Shown: in pieces, positions 55,869 to 64,000 of the stretch
How the letters are laid out: every line of letters starts with the position of its first letter
How positions within the stretch are numbered: position 1 is the stretch's first letter
Notes under the pieces: model-generated
Databases searched by the model: none
The model's input: the letters and a program-made list of their open reading frames with translations, nothing else
What the model was told of the DNA's origin: nothing
Assembly: GCF_000015165.1 (NCBI RefSeq)
Contig: NC_009485.1
Location: forward strand, 3,078,001 to 3,142,000
Length of the DNA stretch: 64,000 nucleotides
From: Bradyrhizobium sp. BTAi1
Lineage (GTDB): Bacteria > Pseudomonadota > Alphaproteobacteria > Rhizobiales > Xanthobacteraceae
Direction: 5' to 3'
Program-made: the position numbers and the translations under genes

Positions 55869-56993
55869 ATGCGCGATCGCCAAGAACACAAGGTGGAGAC
55901 GACATTGCAATTCGATCAGCCAGTCGCGATGGCGGCTGTGCAGCCCAAGGACTCCGCACCCCCACGTACTGGCCATGACCAAGGCCGCGCGACGGCCGAT
56001 GCCCGGTACTGGATGCAGATTCTCAGCAACTACCGCACGCCCAGCCGCATGCGCAGCATCGTCGAACTGGTGATCACGGCGGTGCCGCTGGTGGCGTTGT
56101 GGACGGCAGCCTGGTTCGCGTTCTCGCTCGGCCATGCCTGGGCGTCGTTGCTGATCGCGATTCCGGCCGGCGGCTTTCTGGTGCGGCTGTTCATGATCCA
56201 GCATGATTGCGGCCATGGCACGTTCTTCGCTGGGCGCCAGGCGAACGACTGGGTCGGCCGCGTGCTGGGCGTGCTGACCTTGACGCCGTACGACTGGTGG
56301 CGACGCGCGCATGCGATCCACCACGCCACCAGCGGCAATCTCGACCGCCGCGGCATCGGCGATATCGATACGTTGACGGTGCGCGAATATCAGGCGCTGT
56401 CGGCCTTCGCGCGGCTGCGCTACCGGCTTTACCGCCACCCCCTGGTGATGTTCGTGGCCGGGCCCGCTTATTTGTTCTTCCTGCAGCACCGCCTGCCGTT
56501 CGGCTTCATGCGCGCCGGCTGGTCGCCCTGGATCAGCACGATGGCCACCAATCTCGGCATCGCCCTGGTCGTCGCCGGACTGATGTGGCTGATCGGCATC
56601 CAGGCCTTCCTGGTCGTGCATCTGCCGATCATGCTGCTCGCCGCCATGGCCGGCGTCTGGCTGTTCTATGTCCAGCATCAGTTCGAGCACACCGTCTGGG
56701 AGCGGGACGGGCGCTGGACGCAGCAGCAGGCCGCGCTTTACGGCAGCTCGCATTACGATCTGCCGGCCTGGCTGCACTGGCTCACCGCCAATATCGGCAT
56801 CCACCACGTCCATCATCTGTCGAGCCGGATTCCCTACTACCGGCTGCCGGTCGTGCTGCGCGATCATCCTGAGCTGCGCGAGATCGGCCGCATCACGCTG
56901 CCCGAAAGCCTGCGCTGTGTCCGGCTGGTGCTGTGGGACGAAGCGCAAAGCCGCCTGGTATCCTTCCGCGACGCCAGGGCTGCGAGGCGATAA
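55869..56993 (+). CDS. Fatty acid desaturase (DesA/omega-6-like)
   Basis: About 374 aa integral membrane di-iron desaturase. The three histidine boxes are HDCGH, HAIHH and HHVHH, spaced as in acyl-lipid delta-12/omega-6 desaturases, with helices around RSIVELVITAVPLVALWTAAWF and FLVVHLPIMLLAAMAGVWL. It should put a double bond in membrane fatty acids. The start is uncertain: ATG 55869 is used, but GTG 55836, GTG 55893 or ATG 55926 are possible, and none has a strong ribosome site. Confidence 0.87.
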   Translation: MRDRQEHKVETTLQFDQPVAMAAVQPKDSAPPRTGHDQGRATADARYWMQILSNYRTPSRMRSIVELVITAVPLVALWTAAWFAFSLGHAWASLLIAIPAGGFLVRLFMIQHDCGHGTFFAGRQANDWVGRVLGVLTLTPYDWWRRAHAIHHATSGNLDRRGIGDIDTLTVREYQALSAFARLRYRLYRHPLVMFVAGPAYLFFLQHRLPFGFMRAGWSPWISTMATNLGIALVVAGLMWLIGIQAFLVVHLPIMLLAAMAGVWLFYVQHQFEHTVWERDGRWTQQQAALYGSSHYDLPAWLHWLTANIGIHHVHHLSSRIPYYRLPVVLRDHPELREIGRITLPESLRCVRLVLWDEAQSRLVSFRDARAARR

Positions 56994-57720
56994 AACCGTA
57001 CAGCCTCGCCATCGTCGTTCGGGCAGGGCTATTGCATATGGCGGTCGACGTGTTGCGCCCAGGCGTTTCCACGTCGTCATGGCCGGGCGTGTCCCGGCAC
57101 CCACCTGGTCCGGCGCCCTCGCGACGATGTGGATGCCCGGCCTTCGCCGCGCCGAAGCGGCTTCCACCGTGCAGGCGGGACAAGCGCCGCATGACGGCGC
57201 AACTTATTGGCAGACGTTCGCGCCACGCTTGCTCCATGCGACAGATGCGACCGCACTTTATTCCGGGCAGGGCCGCAGGCCTTGACGCCGGAATCCGAGA
57301 TTGTCGCGCGTCCATCGGCGTCGCCGTCATCCGACGCGGCTGCGCAAGAACTCATGACCAAGACATGTAAATTTCGCAGACGTCGCGCAGACGTGCTCCA
57401 GCGTTCTTAAGTCATCTCGCTTCGCACGCGATGACGTGGACGTTGTGCAGTGCTCCGCCTTCGGCAGGTTGTCGGCGACGTGGCGTAGCTCAAATGGTCG
57501 TGAAGCTCCCGCGACGATCAAGTGCTTCTGTCCTGCACATGCCGGAATTTGCTCGGAGGTCAATGGGATCTCCGTCTGCGGCACCGGGGTCTAAGGAGCG
57601 CTGCGGGGCGCTGTCGCGCTCTTGCCTTTCGGGCGATTGTCATTCTATTTAAGAACGAAACAGTATCGTTTTATAATGCGGGCGTGCAGGCAGCTGCGCG
57701 GGTTCAAAGGAAATCGATCC
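56994..57720. other. Long intergenic region desaturase to DUF3141 gene
   Basis: About 730 bases without a convincing gene on either strand. It contains degenerate palindromic repeat pieces, for example GTCATGGCCGGGC followed by CCCGGCAC near 57078 and a GTCATC...GATGAC palindrome at 57411-57435. The last 90 bases hold the promoter of the next gene. Confidence 0.5.
57649..57677 (+). promoter_or_regulatory. Sigma-70 promoter of the DUF3141-CBS operon
   Basis: TTAAGA, 17 bases, TATAAT in an AT-rich patch of otherwise GC-rich DNA, 44 bases before the start codon. The -10 box is a perfect consensus; the -35 box matches four of six. Confidence 0.5.
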
Positions 57721-59892
57721 ATGTCAGTCGGAGAAGACCGGGCCTTCGGCATTGCGCCTTCGAACCCATTCGTCCTCGCGTTCGCCTATCTGCGCGATGC
57801 TGCCGAACGCAGCGTGTTGTTCTGGGACGTCATGCGTCAGCGCGCCGACGAACATCGCAAGCGCAGCCTGCAGACGGCGCCGCACGTTCTCGACTACGCG
57901 TTCGAGATTCTCCGGGACGGACGCAATTTCGAACGCCCGGTCAATTACGCCCTGCTTCGAATCGTCCCGCCAGCGGGGGAGGAGATCAGCACCACGCGCC
58001 GGCCTTTTGTCGTCATCGATCCACGCGCCGGGCACGGTCCGGGGATCGGCGGCTTCAAGGCCGACAGCGAAATCGGCGAGGCCCTGAGGGCAGGGCATCC
58101 CTGCTATTTCGTGGGGTTCACGGCCGACCCGATGCCCGGCCAGACCATCGAGGACATCGTTCGGGCCGAAGCAGTCTTCCTGGAGCACGTCATCTCCTTG
58201 CATCCCGACGCCGATGGAAAGCCGTGCGTGATCGGCAACTGCCAGGCCGGCTGGGCTGTGATGATCCTGGCGGCGCTTCGGCCCGAGCTCTTCGGGCCGA
58301 TCATCATCGCGGGCGCCCCATTATCCTATTGGGCAGGCGTGCGCGGCAGGAATCCGATGCGGTACTCCGCAGGCCTGCTCGGCGGCAGCTGGCTGACCGC
58401 TTTCACCAGCGACATGGGGGACGGCAAGTTCGACGGCAGCTGGCTGGTGCAGAACTTCGAAAACCAGAATCCAGCGAATACGCTCTGGAGCAAACAATAC
58501 AACGTCTATTCGAAGATCGACACCGAAGCCTCGCGCTATCTCGACTTCGAGCGTTGGTGGGGCAGACATGTGAACCTCAACGCCGAGGAAATGCAGTTCA
58601 TCGTCGACGAGTTGTTCGTCGGCAACAGGCTTGCTGCCGGCCACATCCGGACCTCCGAGGGCAATGCAGTCGATCTGCGCAACATCCGCTCGCCGATCGT
58701 TGTCTTCTGTTCGAAAGGCGACAACATCACGCCGCCGCAGCAGGCATTGGGATGGATCCTGGATCTCTACAGCGACGTCGATGAGATCAGATCCTACGGT
58801 CAGACCATCGTCTACACGGTCCACGAAACCGTGGGCCATCTCGGAATCTTCGTGTCCAGCGGCGTCGCCAAGAAGGAATACCGCGAGTTCGCCGGAAATA
58901 TCGACCTGATCGATCTGCTGCCGCCCGGTCTCTACGAGGCGACGTTCGAGCACGCCGACGATGCCGCAGACGCGGCGCTCGTTTGCGGCGACTGGGTCAT
59001 GCATTGCCGGGAGCGAACGCTCGACGACATCAGGGCCATGGGCGGCAATACGAGCGATGACGAGCGGCGCTTTGCCACCGTCGCCCGTGTGTCGGAGATC
59101 AACCTGTCGCTCTATCGGACCTTCGTCCAGCCCGCGATCAGAGCATCGATGACGCCACAGGCCGCCGAGTGGCTTCGCCAGGTTCATCCGCAGCGCATGC
59201 AATACGCGCTTTTCAGCAATCTGAATCCGTTGGTGAAGCCCATTGCCGAGCTTGCCGAGCAGATTCGAACGCACCGCTCTCCGGTATCTGCCGACAATCC
59301 CTTCCTGCTGGCACAGGAGGCCGTCTCCGGGCAGATCGTGTCCGCGCTCGACGCTTGGCGCGACCACCAGGAGAAGCTCAGTGAATCGATCTTCCTGGCT
59401 GTTTACGGTTCACCCGTTCTGCAGGCCGCCGTCGGAATCGATCGCACGGCCGCTGTCTCCGATCGTCCAGTGGAATCGCAGCTGCATCGTGAACTGCTGC
59501 AACTGCGTGCCGCCGAGCTGAGGTCGCACATCTCGAGCGGCGGTCTGCTTGAGGCGGCCATTCGAGGGCTGATCTTCGTCGGGATGGCCCAGGAAGGCAT
59601 CGATGAGCGCGCTCTCCACGCGCTGCGGCTGATCCGCCCGCGCACGGAAGGCGCGCGGTTGACGCTGGCCCAATTCAAGGCGATGGCGCGCGAACAGTTT
59701 GACCTGCTGCTTCTGGATCAGGAAGCGGCGCTTGCCGCAATTCCGGGACTGCTGCCGGCTGATGCCGGCCAGCGGAGCGAGAGCCTTGCGGTCATCCGCG
59801 ACATCGTCAGCGCAGGCGGTGAGGTGACGCCCGAGGCTGGCAGGCGGCTGGCCCGGGTCCAGCAGCTGTTTGGGGCGGTCGGAACGAATTGA
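57721..59892 (+). CDS. DUF3141 protein, PHA-synthase-like alpha/beta hydrolase
   Basis: 723 aa. The first two thirds look like an alpha/beta hydrolase of the PHA synthase type: PFVVIDPRAGHGPGIGGFK, nucleophile elbow GNCQAGW with a cysteine (about residue 180), and a late VHETVGHLG histidine. The rest is helical with no recognised domain. DUF3141 proteins are not characterised; hydrolase or acyltransferase activity is inferred. The ATG at 57721 follows AAAGGAAA. A CBS-domain gene starts 19 bases after its stop with similar ribosome site, so the two form an operon. Confidence 0.85.
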   Translation: MSVGEDRAFGIAPSNPFVLAFAYLRDAAERSVLFWDVMRQRADEHRKRSLQTAPHVLDYAFEILRDGRNFERPVNYALLRIVPPAGEEISTTRRPFVVIDPRAGHGPGIGGFKADSEIGEALRAGHPCYFVGFTADPMPGQTIEDIVRAEAVFLEHVISLHPDADGKPCVIGNCQAGWAVMILAALRPELFGPIIIAGAPLSYWAGVRGRNPMRYSAGLLGGSWLTAFTSDMGDGKFDGSWLVQNFENQNPANTLWSKQYNVYSKIDTEASRYLDFERWWGRHVNLNAEEMQFIVDELFVGNRLAAGHIRTSEGNAVDLRNIRSPIVVFCSKGDNITPPQQALGWILDLYSDVDEIRSYGQTIVYTVHETVGHLGIFVSSGVAKKEYREFAGNIDLIDLLPPGLYEATFEHADDAADAALVCGDWVMHCRERTLDDIRAMGGNTSDDERRFATVARVSEINLSLYRTFVQPAIRASMTPQAAEWLRQVHPQRMQYALFSNLNPLVKPIAELAEQIRTHRSPVSADNPFLLAQEAVSGQIVSALDAWRDHQEKLSESIFLAVYGSPVLQAAVGIDRTAAVSDRPVESQLHRELLQLRAAELRSHISSGGLLEAAIRGLIFVGMAQEGIDERALHALRLIRPRTEGARLTLAQFKAMAREQFDLLLLDQEAALAAIPGLLPADAGQRSESLAVIRDIVSAGGEVTPEAGRRLARVQQLFGAVGTN

Positions 59893-59911
59893 GCAGAGGA
59901 AGGAGCGATCC

Positions 59912-61030
59912 ATGTCGGTGGCAGATACCGCGTCCTGGGACGGCAGCAGCCATATCGGCGGAACGTCGACGGCGACGGCCGTGCACGAAGCTGGAGGAAA
60001 GCGCCGGATGAGCACGGCCCGCGACGTCATGACCACTGCCGTCGTATCGGTCTTCGCGGACACGCCGGTCCGCGAGATTGCGAGGCTGCTCCTCGGCCAG
60101 GGCATCAGCGCGGTGCCCGTGGTCGATGCTGAAGGTTTGCCGCTCGGGATGGTCAGCGAAGGCGACCTGATGGGGCGAAACGATCTGGAGCGGGTGGCGG
60201 GCACAGAGTGGTGGCTTCAGCTGCTGGCCGGGCAGGAGGAGGTGCATCGTGATTGGCCGGCCAGCGCGCATGTCCTGGCGAGAACCGCCCGCGATGTCAT
60301 GTCGGCACCGGTTGTTGCAGTCGGCGAAGATACCAGCGTTCCCGAGATCGCACGGCTCTTGACGGCCCACCGGATCAAGCGCGTACCGGTCGTCCGCGAC
60401 GGCCGCATCGTCGGCATTGTCAGTCGCGCCAACCTTCTCGCCGTGCTGTTGTCACAGGAGGAGACCGCGATGTCCCGGCACGAGAACGGGGTGCTATCAC
60501 GCGCCCTTGCCAGTCTCGACGGGCAGTTTCTGCATCGCCGCCGACCAGCCGAAGCCCCTGAGGCGCGGCGTCCCGTCAGCCGATCGGAGGAGGAGCTCCC
60601 GCTGGCGGCGGACTTCCGGGATCTGGTGGACGAATTCGAGCGCCATGAGGGGGAACAGCGCAATGCCCTTCGCGAGGCAGCCGCCGCACAGCGCCGGCAG
60701 CAGGTGAAGGACTTGATCGATCGGCATATTTCCGACGACAAATGGCGAACCCTGCTCCACCTCGCGCGCGAAGCAGCGCATCGCGGCGAGAAACAGCTCA
60801 TGCTGTTGCGTTTTCCCAGCGGGCTCTGCATCGACGGTGGCCGCGCTGTCAACGTTGCCGAGCCGGGCTGGAATGCGACGTTACGCGGCGCAGCAGCAGA
60901 GATGTATCTGCGCTGGGAGCGGGATCTGAAACCGCATGGCTTTCGGCTGACGGCGAGCGTGCTCGAATTTCCCGATGGCCTCCCGGGCGACATCGGGCTG
61001 TTTCTGATCTGGGGAGACACGCAGGAGTGA
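59912..61030 (+). CDS. CBS-domain pair protein with BON-less C-terminal extension
   Basis: 372 aa. Two CBS domains are clear (STARDVMTTAVVSVFADTPV... and TARDVMSAPVVAVGEDTSV..., about 32-90 and 123-180), which usually bind adenine nucleotides and sense energy state. The second half (about 200-372) is helical with a conserved-looking KDLIDRHISDDKWRTLLHLAREAA and has no family that I recognise. Start ATG 59912 follows AAGGAG. It likely regulates or works with the DUF3141 partner encoded upstream. Confidence 0.85.
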   Translation: MSVADTASWDGSSHIGGTSTATAVHEAGGKRRMSTARDVMTTAVVSVFADTPVREIARLLLGQGISAVPVVDAEGLPLGMVSEGDLMGRNDLERVAGTEWWLQLLAGQEEVHRDWPASAHVLARTARDVMSAPVVAVGEDTSVPEIARLLTAHRIKRVPVVRDGRIVGIVSRANLLAVLLSQEETAMSRHENGVLSRALASLDGQFLHRRRPAEAPEARRPVSRSEEELPLAADFRDLVDEFERHEGEQRNALREAAAAQRRQQVKDLIDRHISDDKWRTLLHLAREAAHRGEKQLMLLRFPSGLCIDGGRAVNVAEPGWNATLRGAAAEMYLRWERDLKPHGFRLTASVLEFPDGLPGDIGLFLIWGDTQE

Positions 61031-61062
61031 CCGGACCGGACTCCTAATGGCGGTCATGCGCA

Positions 61063-62025
61063 TCAAAACCCGTACAGTCGTGCCGGATTGTCGACCAGGA
61101 TCTTCTTGCGGATCGTGGCGTCCGGGGCCCACACCGGCAGCTGGTTCATCAGGCGGCCGTCGTCGATCGCGTAGAACGGCCGGACGTCCGTCACCTTCAA
61201 TTCGGGATGCGGCGAGGAATCCGGATGCGGCCAATCGGTGCCCCAGACGATGCGGTCGGGGTTGGCTGCGATCAACGCCTGCGCAAACGGGATCACGTCG
61301 GCGTAGTCGGGGCCGCGGGTCGAGGCGCGGTAGGCGCCGGAAATCTTGACATAGGCCTTGCCACTGCGGACGAGATCAAGGAGGTCGGCGAAGCCGGTCT
61401 GCTCGAGGCCGAGTTCGGCCTGCGCACCGCCAAAATGATCGAACACCGCCGGGACCGGCGACTGCATCACGAGATCCTTGATGGCTGCGATCATTGGCGT
61501 GTTGGTGTAGAGCTGGACGTGCCAGCCGCGCGCTTTGATGCGCTCGACCGCGGCCTGGAAGCGGGCGCGGCCGACATTGGGATCGTTGATGCCGCCGGTC
61601 GCAAGGTTGAGACGGATGCCGCGGAAGCCGTCCGCGTTCATCGTATCGAGTTGTGCCTCGGTCGTCTTGTCGTCGATCACGGCGACGCCGCGGGCGTCGT
61701 TGCCGCGCGCCTTCATGCCGAACAATGTCGCTGAATTGTCCGTGCCGTAGACGCTCGGCGTGACGATGACGACGCGCTGGATGTGCAGCGCCTTGTGCAA
61801 CGCGGCCATCTCCTCGGGCGACGCCGGCTCCGGCGTGTAGACGCGGGTGGCGGCGAACGGAAATTTTTCGGGATCGCCGTGGATGTGGGTGTGACAATCG
61901 CAGGCGCCGGCCGGAACGTCGAAGTCGACGGGTGTCGCGGGTTGCGAAGGCTTGGCGCGGGCTGTGGTGGTCATCGTCACTCCGGCGGCGAGCGAGGCCA
62001 GCAGCAGGCTGCGGCGGTTGAGCAT
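61063..62025 (-). CDS. Exported metal-dependent amidohydrolase (PDC hydrolase/LigI-like)
   Basis: 320 aa. A Tat-type leader MLNRRSLLLASLAAG precedes a TIM-barrel amidohydrolase of the amidohydrolase-2 group: CDCHTHIHGD (metal histidines, about 42-50), FDHFGGAQ, and VWGTDWPHPD. Relatives open lactones such as 2-pyrone-4,6-dicarboxylate; the substrate here is unknown. The start ATG 62025 follows GGGGAGGAT. It lies after the TolC gene, with a hairpin between, so it may be separately transcribed. Confidence 0.85.
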   Translation of the reverse strand: MLNRRSLLLASLAAGVTMTTTARAKPSQPATPVDFDVPAGACDCHTHIHGDPEKFPFAATRVYTPEPASPEEMAALHKALHIQRVVIVTPSVYGTDNSATLFGMKARGNDARGVAVIDDKTTEAQLDTMNADGFRGIRLNLATGGINDPNVGRARFQAAVERIKARGWHVQLYTNTPMIAAIKDLVMQSPVPAVFDHFGGAQAELGLEQTGFADLLDLVRSGKAYVKISGAYRASTRGPDYADVIPFAQALIAANPDRIVWGTDWPHPDSSPHPELKVTDVRPFYAIDDGRLMNQLPVWAPDATIRKKILVDNPARLYGF

Positions 62026-62124
62026 GGTGATCCTCCCCGGATGTCGCGCGTGCGTTGCGGGTGACGCGCGTGATGTCGAAGGATGAGCGTGAACCGGCGC
62101 GGCGCAGGGGGCAAGAGCGAAGAC

Positions 62125-62147
62125 GCGGGCCGAGAAACTCGGCCCGC
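62125..62147 (-). terminator. Hairpin after tolC-like gene
   Basis: A 10-bp perfect stem GCGGGCCGAG/CTCGGCCCGC with loop of three bases, 26 bases past the TolC-family stop codon. The minus-strand exit GTCTTCGCTCTT is only weakly T-rich. Confidence 0.55.
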
Positions 62148-62173
62148 TCGCGAATGGCCCTTGATGACGATCG

Positions 62174-63583
62174 CTACTGCCCCGAGGGCGTGCGCAGGCC
62201 GTGCCAGGCGTCACGAACCTGATGGTAGTGAACCTCCGGCAGATAATCGGGCGTGTTCAGGTTGAGATTCTTGACGTCGAGCCGGCCGATCGCGCTCAGC
62301 AGCGTGTAGGAGGCGATGACGCGGTCGCGCTGGGCGCCGATCAGGCGCGCCTTGGCCTGGATCAGATCGGCCTGCGAGTTCAGCACATCGACGGTGGTGC
62401 GCTGGCCGCCTTGCGCCTCGCGCGAGACGCCCTGCAGCGCGACGGTCGCGGCTTTGACCTCGGCCTCGGAGGCGCTGACCGCAACCTTGGCGCCTTCATT
62501 GGCCACCCAGGCGCTGATCACGGCGGTGCGCGCCTGGTTGCGCACCTGGTCGAGGACGAGACGGCTCTGCGCCGCGACCTCCTTGGCCTGGCGGGTCTGC
62601 GAGGCGGCCGTGCCGCCATCATAGATCGGTGCGGTGACGTTGCCGAGGATCGAGGCTTGGTCGGTCCCGAACGTGCCGAGCGTCTGGTCCGAATCGCGGC
62701 TGCGGCTGACGCTGCCCTGCACGGTCACGCTCGGCAGCAGGGCGCCCTCGGCAACCTTGATGGCCGTCGAAGCCACGTCGACGTCGAAGCTCGCCGCGGC
62801 CACGGCCGGGTTCTCTTTGTTGGCCAGGGCGATCGCGTCTTCGCGACTGCGCGGCAGCAGGCGATCGACCGGATCCGCGGCGCGCAATTGGCCGGGCGCC
62901 ATGCCGATCACTTGCGCGTAAGTCGCCTGGCTGATCGCGAGATTGACCTCGGCGGCGTTGAGATCGGAGAGTCCGCGGGACAGCCGGGCCTCGGCTTGGG
63001 ATGCATCGGTCGGTGTCACGTCGCCGGCATTGAGACGGCGCTGCGTCACCGCCAGGGTTTCGCGCAGGAATGCGACGTTCGAGCGCTGCGCCTCGACCAG
63101 CGACTGGTTCGCCAGCACGTTGGTATAGGCGGTCACGGCATCGAGCAGGATGCCCTGGCCGACATTGCGCAACGCCTCGCGCCCCGACTGCACCTGCAGC
63201 TCGGCCACCCGTACGCTGTTGGCGGTTCTAAACCCGTTGAAGAGGGTCTGTGTGACGGTCAGCCCGATGGTCCAGGGCTTCAGCGTCTGGCTCTGAATCG
63301 CGTTGGTCGGAAGCAGATTGCGCACCGCCTGCAGGCCGGCCCCGAGAGTCGCGACAAGCTGGGGGCGGTAACCCGCCAGCGCCTGCGGTACGTTCTCATC
63401 GGTTCCGCGCTGCCGGGCGCGCTCGGCATTGAGGGCCGGGTTGGTCTGGTAGGCCTTGGCCAGCGCGGCGGCGAGATCCTCGGCGCGGGACGGCGAGCAG
63501 AAGGCGACGACCCCCGTCGCGATGGCCAAGCCAATGCCGAACCGCCGCGTCCTCCCGGTGAATTGCTTGCCCCGACCCACCAT
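62174..63583 (-). CDS. TolC-family outer membrane channel protein
   Basis: 469 aa. A signal peptide (IGLAIATGVVAFCSPSRA, cleavage before EDL) is followed by the two repeated halves of TolC: AAALAKAYQTNPALNAERARQR (about 37-58) and the mirrored DAIALANKENPAVAAASFDVDVA (about 245-267), each leading into long coiled coils, and the TLFNGFRTANSVR and PIYDGGTAASQTRQA strand turns. It forms the outer-membrane duct for efflux pumps or type I secretion, and could serve the RND pump at 42-46 kb. No adaptor or pump gene is beside it. Confidence 0.93.
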   Translation of the reverse strand: MVGRGKQFTGRTRRFGIGLAIATGVVAFCSPSRAEDLAAALAKAYQTNPALNAERARQRGTDENVPQALAGYRPQLVATLGAGLQAVRNLLPTNAIQSQTLKPWTIGLTVTQTLFNGFRTANSVRVAELQVQSGREALRNVGQGILLDAVTAYTNVLANQSLVEAQRSNVAFLRETLAVTQRRLNAGDVTPTDASQAEARLSRGLSDLNAAEVNLAISQATYAQVIGMAPGQLRAADPVDRLLPRSREDAIALANKENPAVAAASFDVDVASTAIKVAEGALLPSVTVQGSVSRSRDSDQTLGTFGTDQASILGNVTAPIYDGGTAASQTRQAKEVAAQSRLVLDQVRNQARTAVISAWVANEGAKVAVSASEAEVKAATVALQGVSREAQGGQRTTVDVLNSQADLIQAKARLIGAQRDRVIASYTLLSAIGRLDVKNLNLNTPDYLPEVHYHQVRDAWHGLRTPSGQ

Positions 63584-64000
63584 CTGACACCGCCGCGCCT
63601 CATGACCTTAACCGGTTGTTTACCTGTTTAGGGCGGACGGCTGCCACACACAAACCATCGGTGTGGATTCGGGTTGGCTTTTCCATGGTTTGTTGTGGCG
63701 GTCTCGCCACAGACCGCCATGCGGGACCACGCAAATACATGCGATCAGGTCAGCCGATAGCGCCATCGCTTCATGCTGTTGTAAGCGAGGCATGATGCGC
63801 GGCCAAAACCGCGAGACGCGCCGCACGCGGAGGCTGCGAATCGCACCGGCCTGTCGCGAGCCATTGGCGACTTGCCCGCCTTGTATCTCTCCGCGTCCTC
63901 GCAAGGAGACATCGATGTGCGTCGAAAGGTGCTGTGCGGCTGAGGGAGCAGGGGGTGACAACTGATCACATCCCCCGCCGTCCTCAGACCAGCTCGCTCC
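63584..64000. other. End of window, no clear gene
   Basis: About 420 bases upstream of the TolC gene with no long gene in any frame that looks real. It contains the possible short reading frame at 63915-63965. Confidence 0.5.
63915..63965 (+). CDS. Possible 16-codon cysteine-containing leader peptide
   Basis: ATG at 63915 follows a strong ribosome site AAGGAG with 6-base spacing. It would code for MCVERCCAAEGAGGDN, with three cysteines in the first seven residues. It may be a leader peptide for a gene beyond the window edge; chance is equally possible. Confidence 0.22.
   Translation: MCVERCCAAEGAGGDN

Overview
The window reads as chromosomal DNA of a high-GC alphaproteobacterium close to Bradyrhizobium/Rhodopseudomonas. 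This rests on the hopanoid gene set (including a predicted C-2 methylase), the ImuA-ImuB-DnaE2 mutagenesis cassette under a GTTC-N7-GTTC type LexA box, a GGAAC-N16-CGTT (EcfG-type) promoter, and many short palindromic repeats of the kind common in that group. No rRNA, tRNA, CRISPR, insertion sequence or phage gene was seen.

Region 1 (about 0.1-4.5 kb, minus strand) is a singlet-oxygen/light-stress locus: folE, the ECF sigma factor rpoE, its zinc-cupin anti-sigma chrR, a second ECF sigma factor and an iron-sulfur photolyase/cryptochrome. Three transcription units in it start with the same element, TGATCC-N16-CGTT, 22-30 bases before the start codon, so the locus looks like one self-controlled RpoE regulon with a second sigma factor below it. 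A chemoreceptor gene follows (4.6-6.3 kb).

Region 2 (6.7-24.6 kb) is a hopanoid cluster: hpnP behind an EcfG-type promoter, an MMPL transporter, hpnC-hpnD-hpnE (overlapping, squalene synthesis), hpnG, hpnH, ispH, hpnN and hpnO, with two small secreted-protein genes and a DUF2147 gene among them. Squalene-hopene cyclase, expected between hpnE and hpnG, is not there or anywhere else in the window.

Region 3 (24.9-32.3 kb) holds an ECF sigma/anti-sigma pair downstream of a metallophosphoesterase and a cupredoxin, then an acyltransferase, a GMC oxidoreductase and an M20 amidohydrolase. Region 4 (32.3-41.6 kb) is DNA damage related: a radical SAM protein and a UdgX-type uracil-DNA glycosylase fusion run leftward, imuA-imuB-dnaE2 run rightward, and a LexA box lies between them. 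dnaE2 carries an in-frame palindromic repeat.

Region 5 (42.0-46.4 kb) is a two-gene RND efflux system. Region 6 (46.4-53.9 kb, minus strand) is an amide-utilisation operon: AmiC-type sensor, AmiR-type ANTAR antiterminator, a leader with hairpins and an intrinsic terminator, a nitrilase-family amidase, and a branched-chain-amino-acid/urea-type ABC transporter in which the LivM and LivG parts are fused. Region 7 (54.3-63.6 kb) holds an AI-2E family protein, a fatty acid desaturase, a DUF3141 protein paired with a CBS-domain protein, a Tat-type amidohydrolase and a TolC-family outer membrane protein. The last 400 bases have no clear gene.
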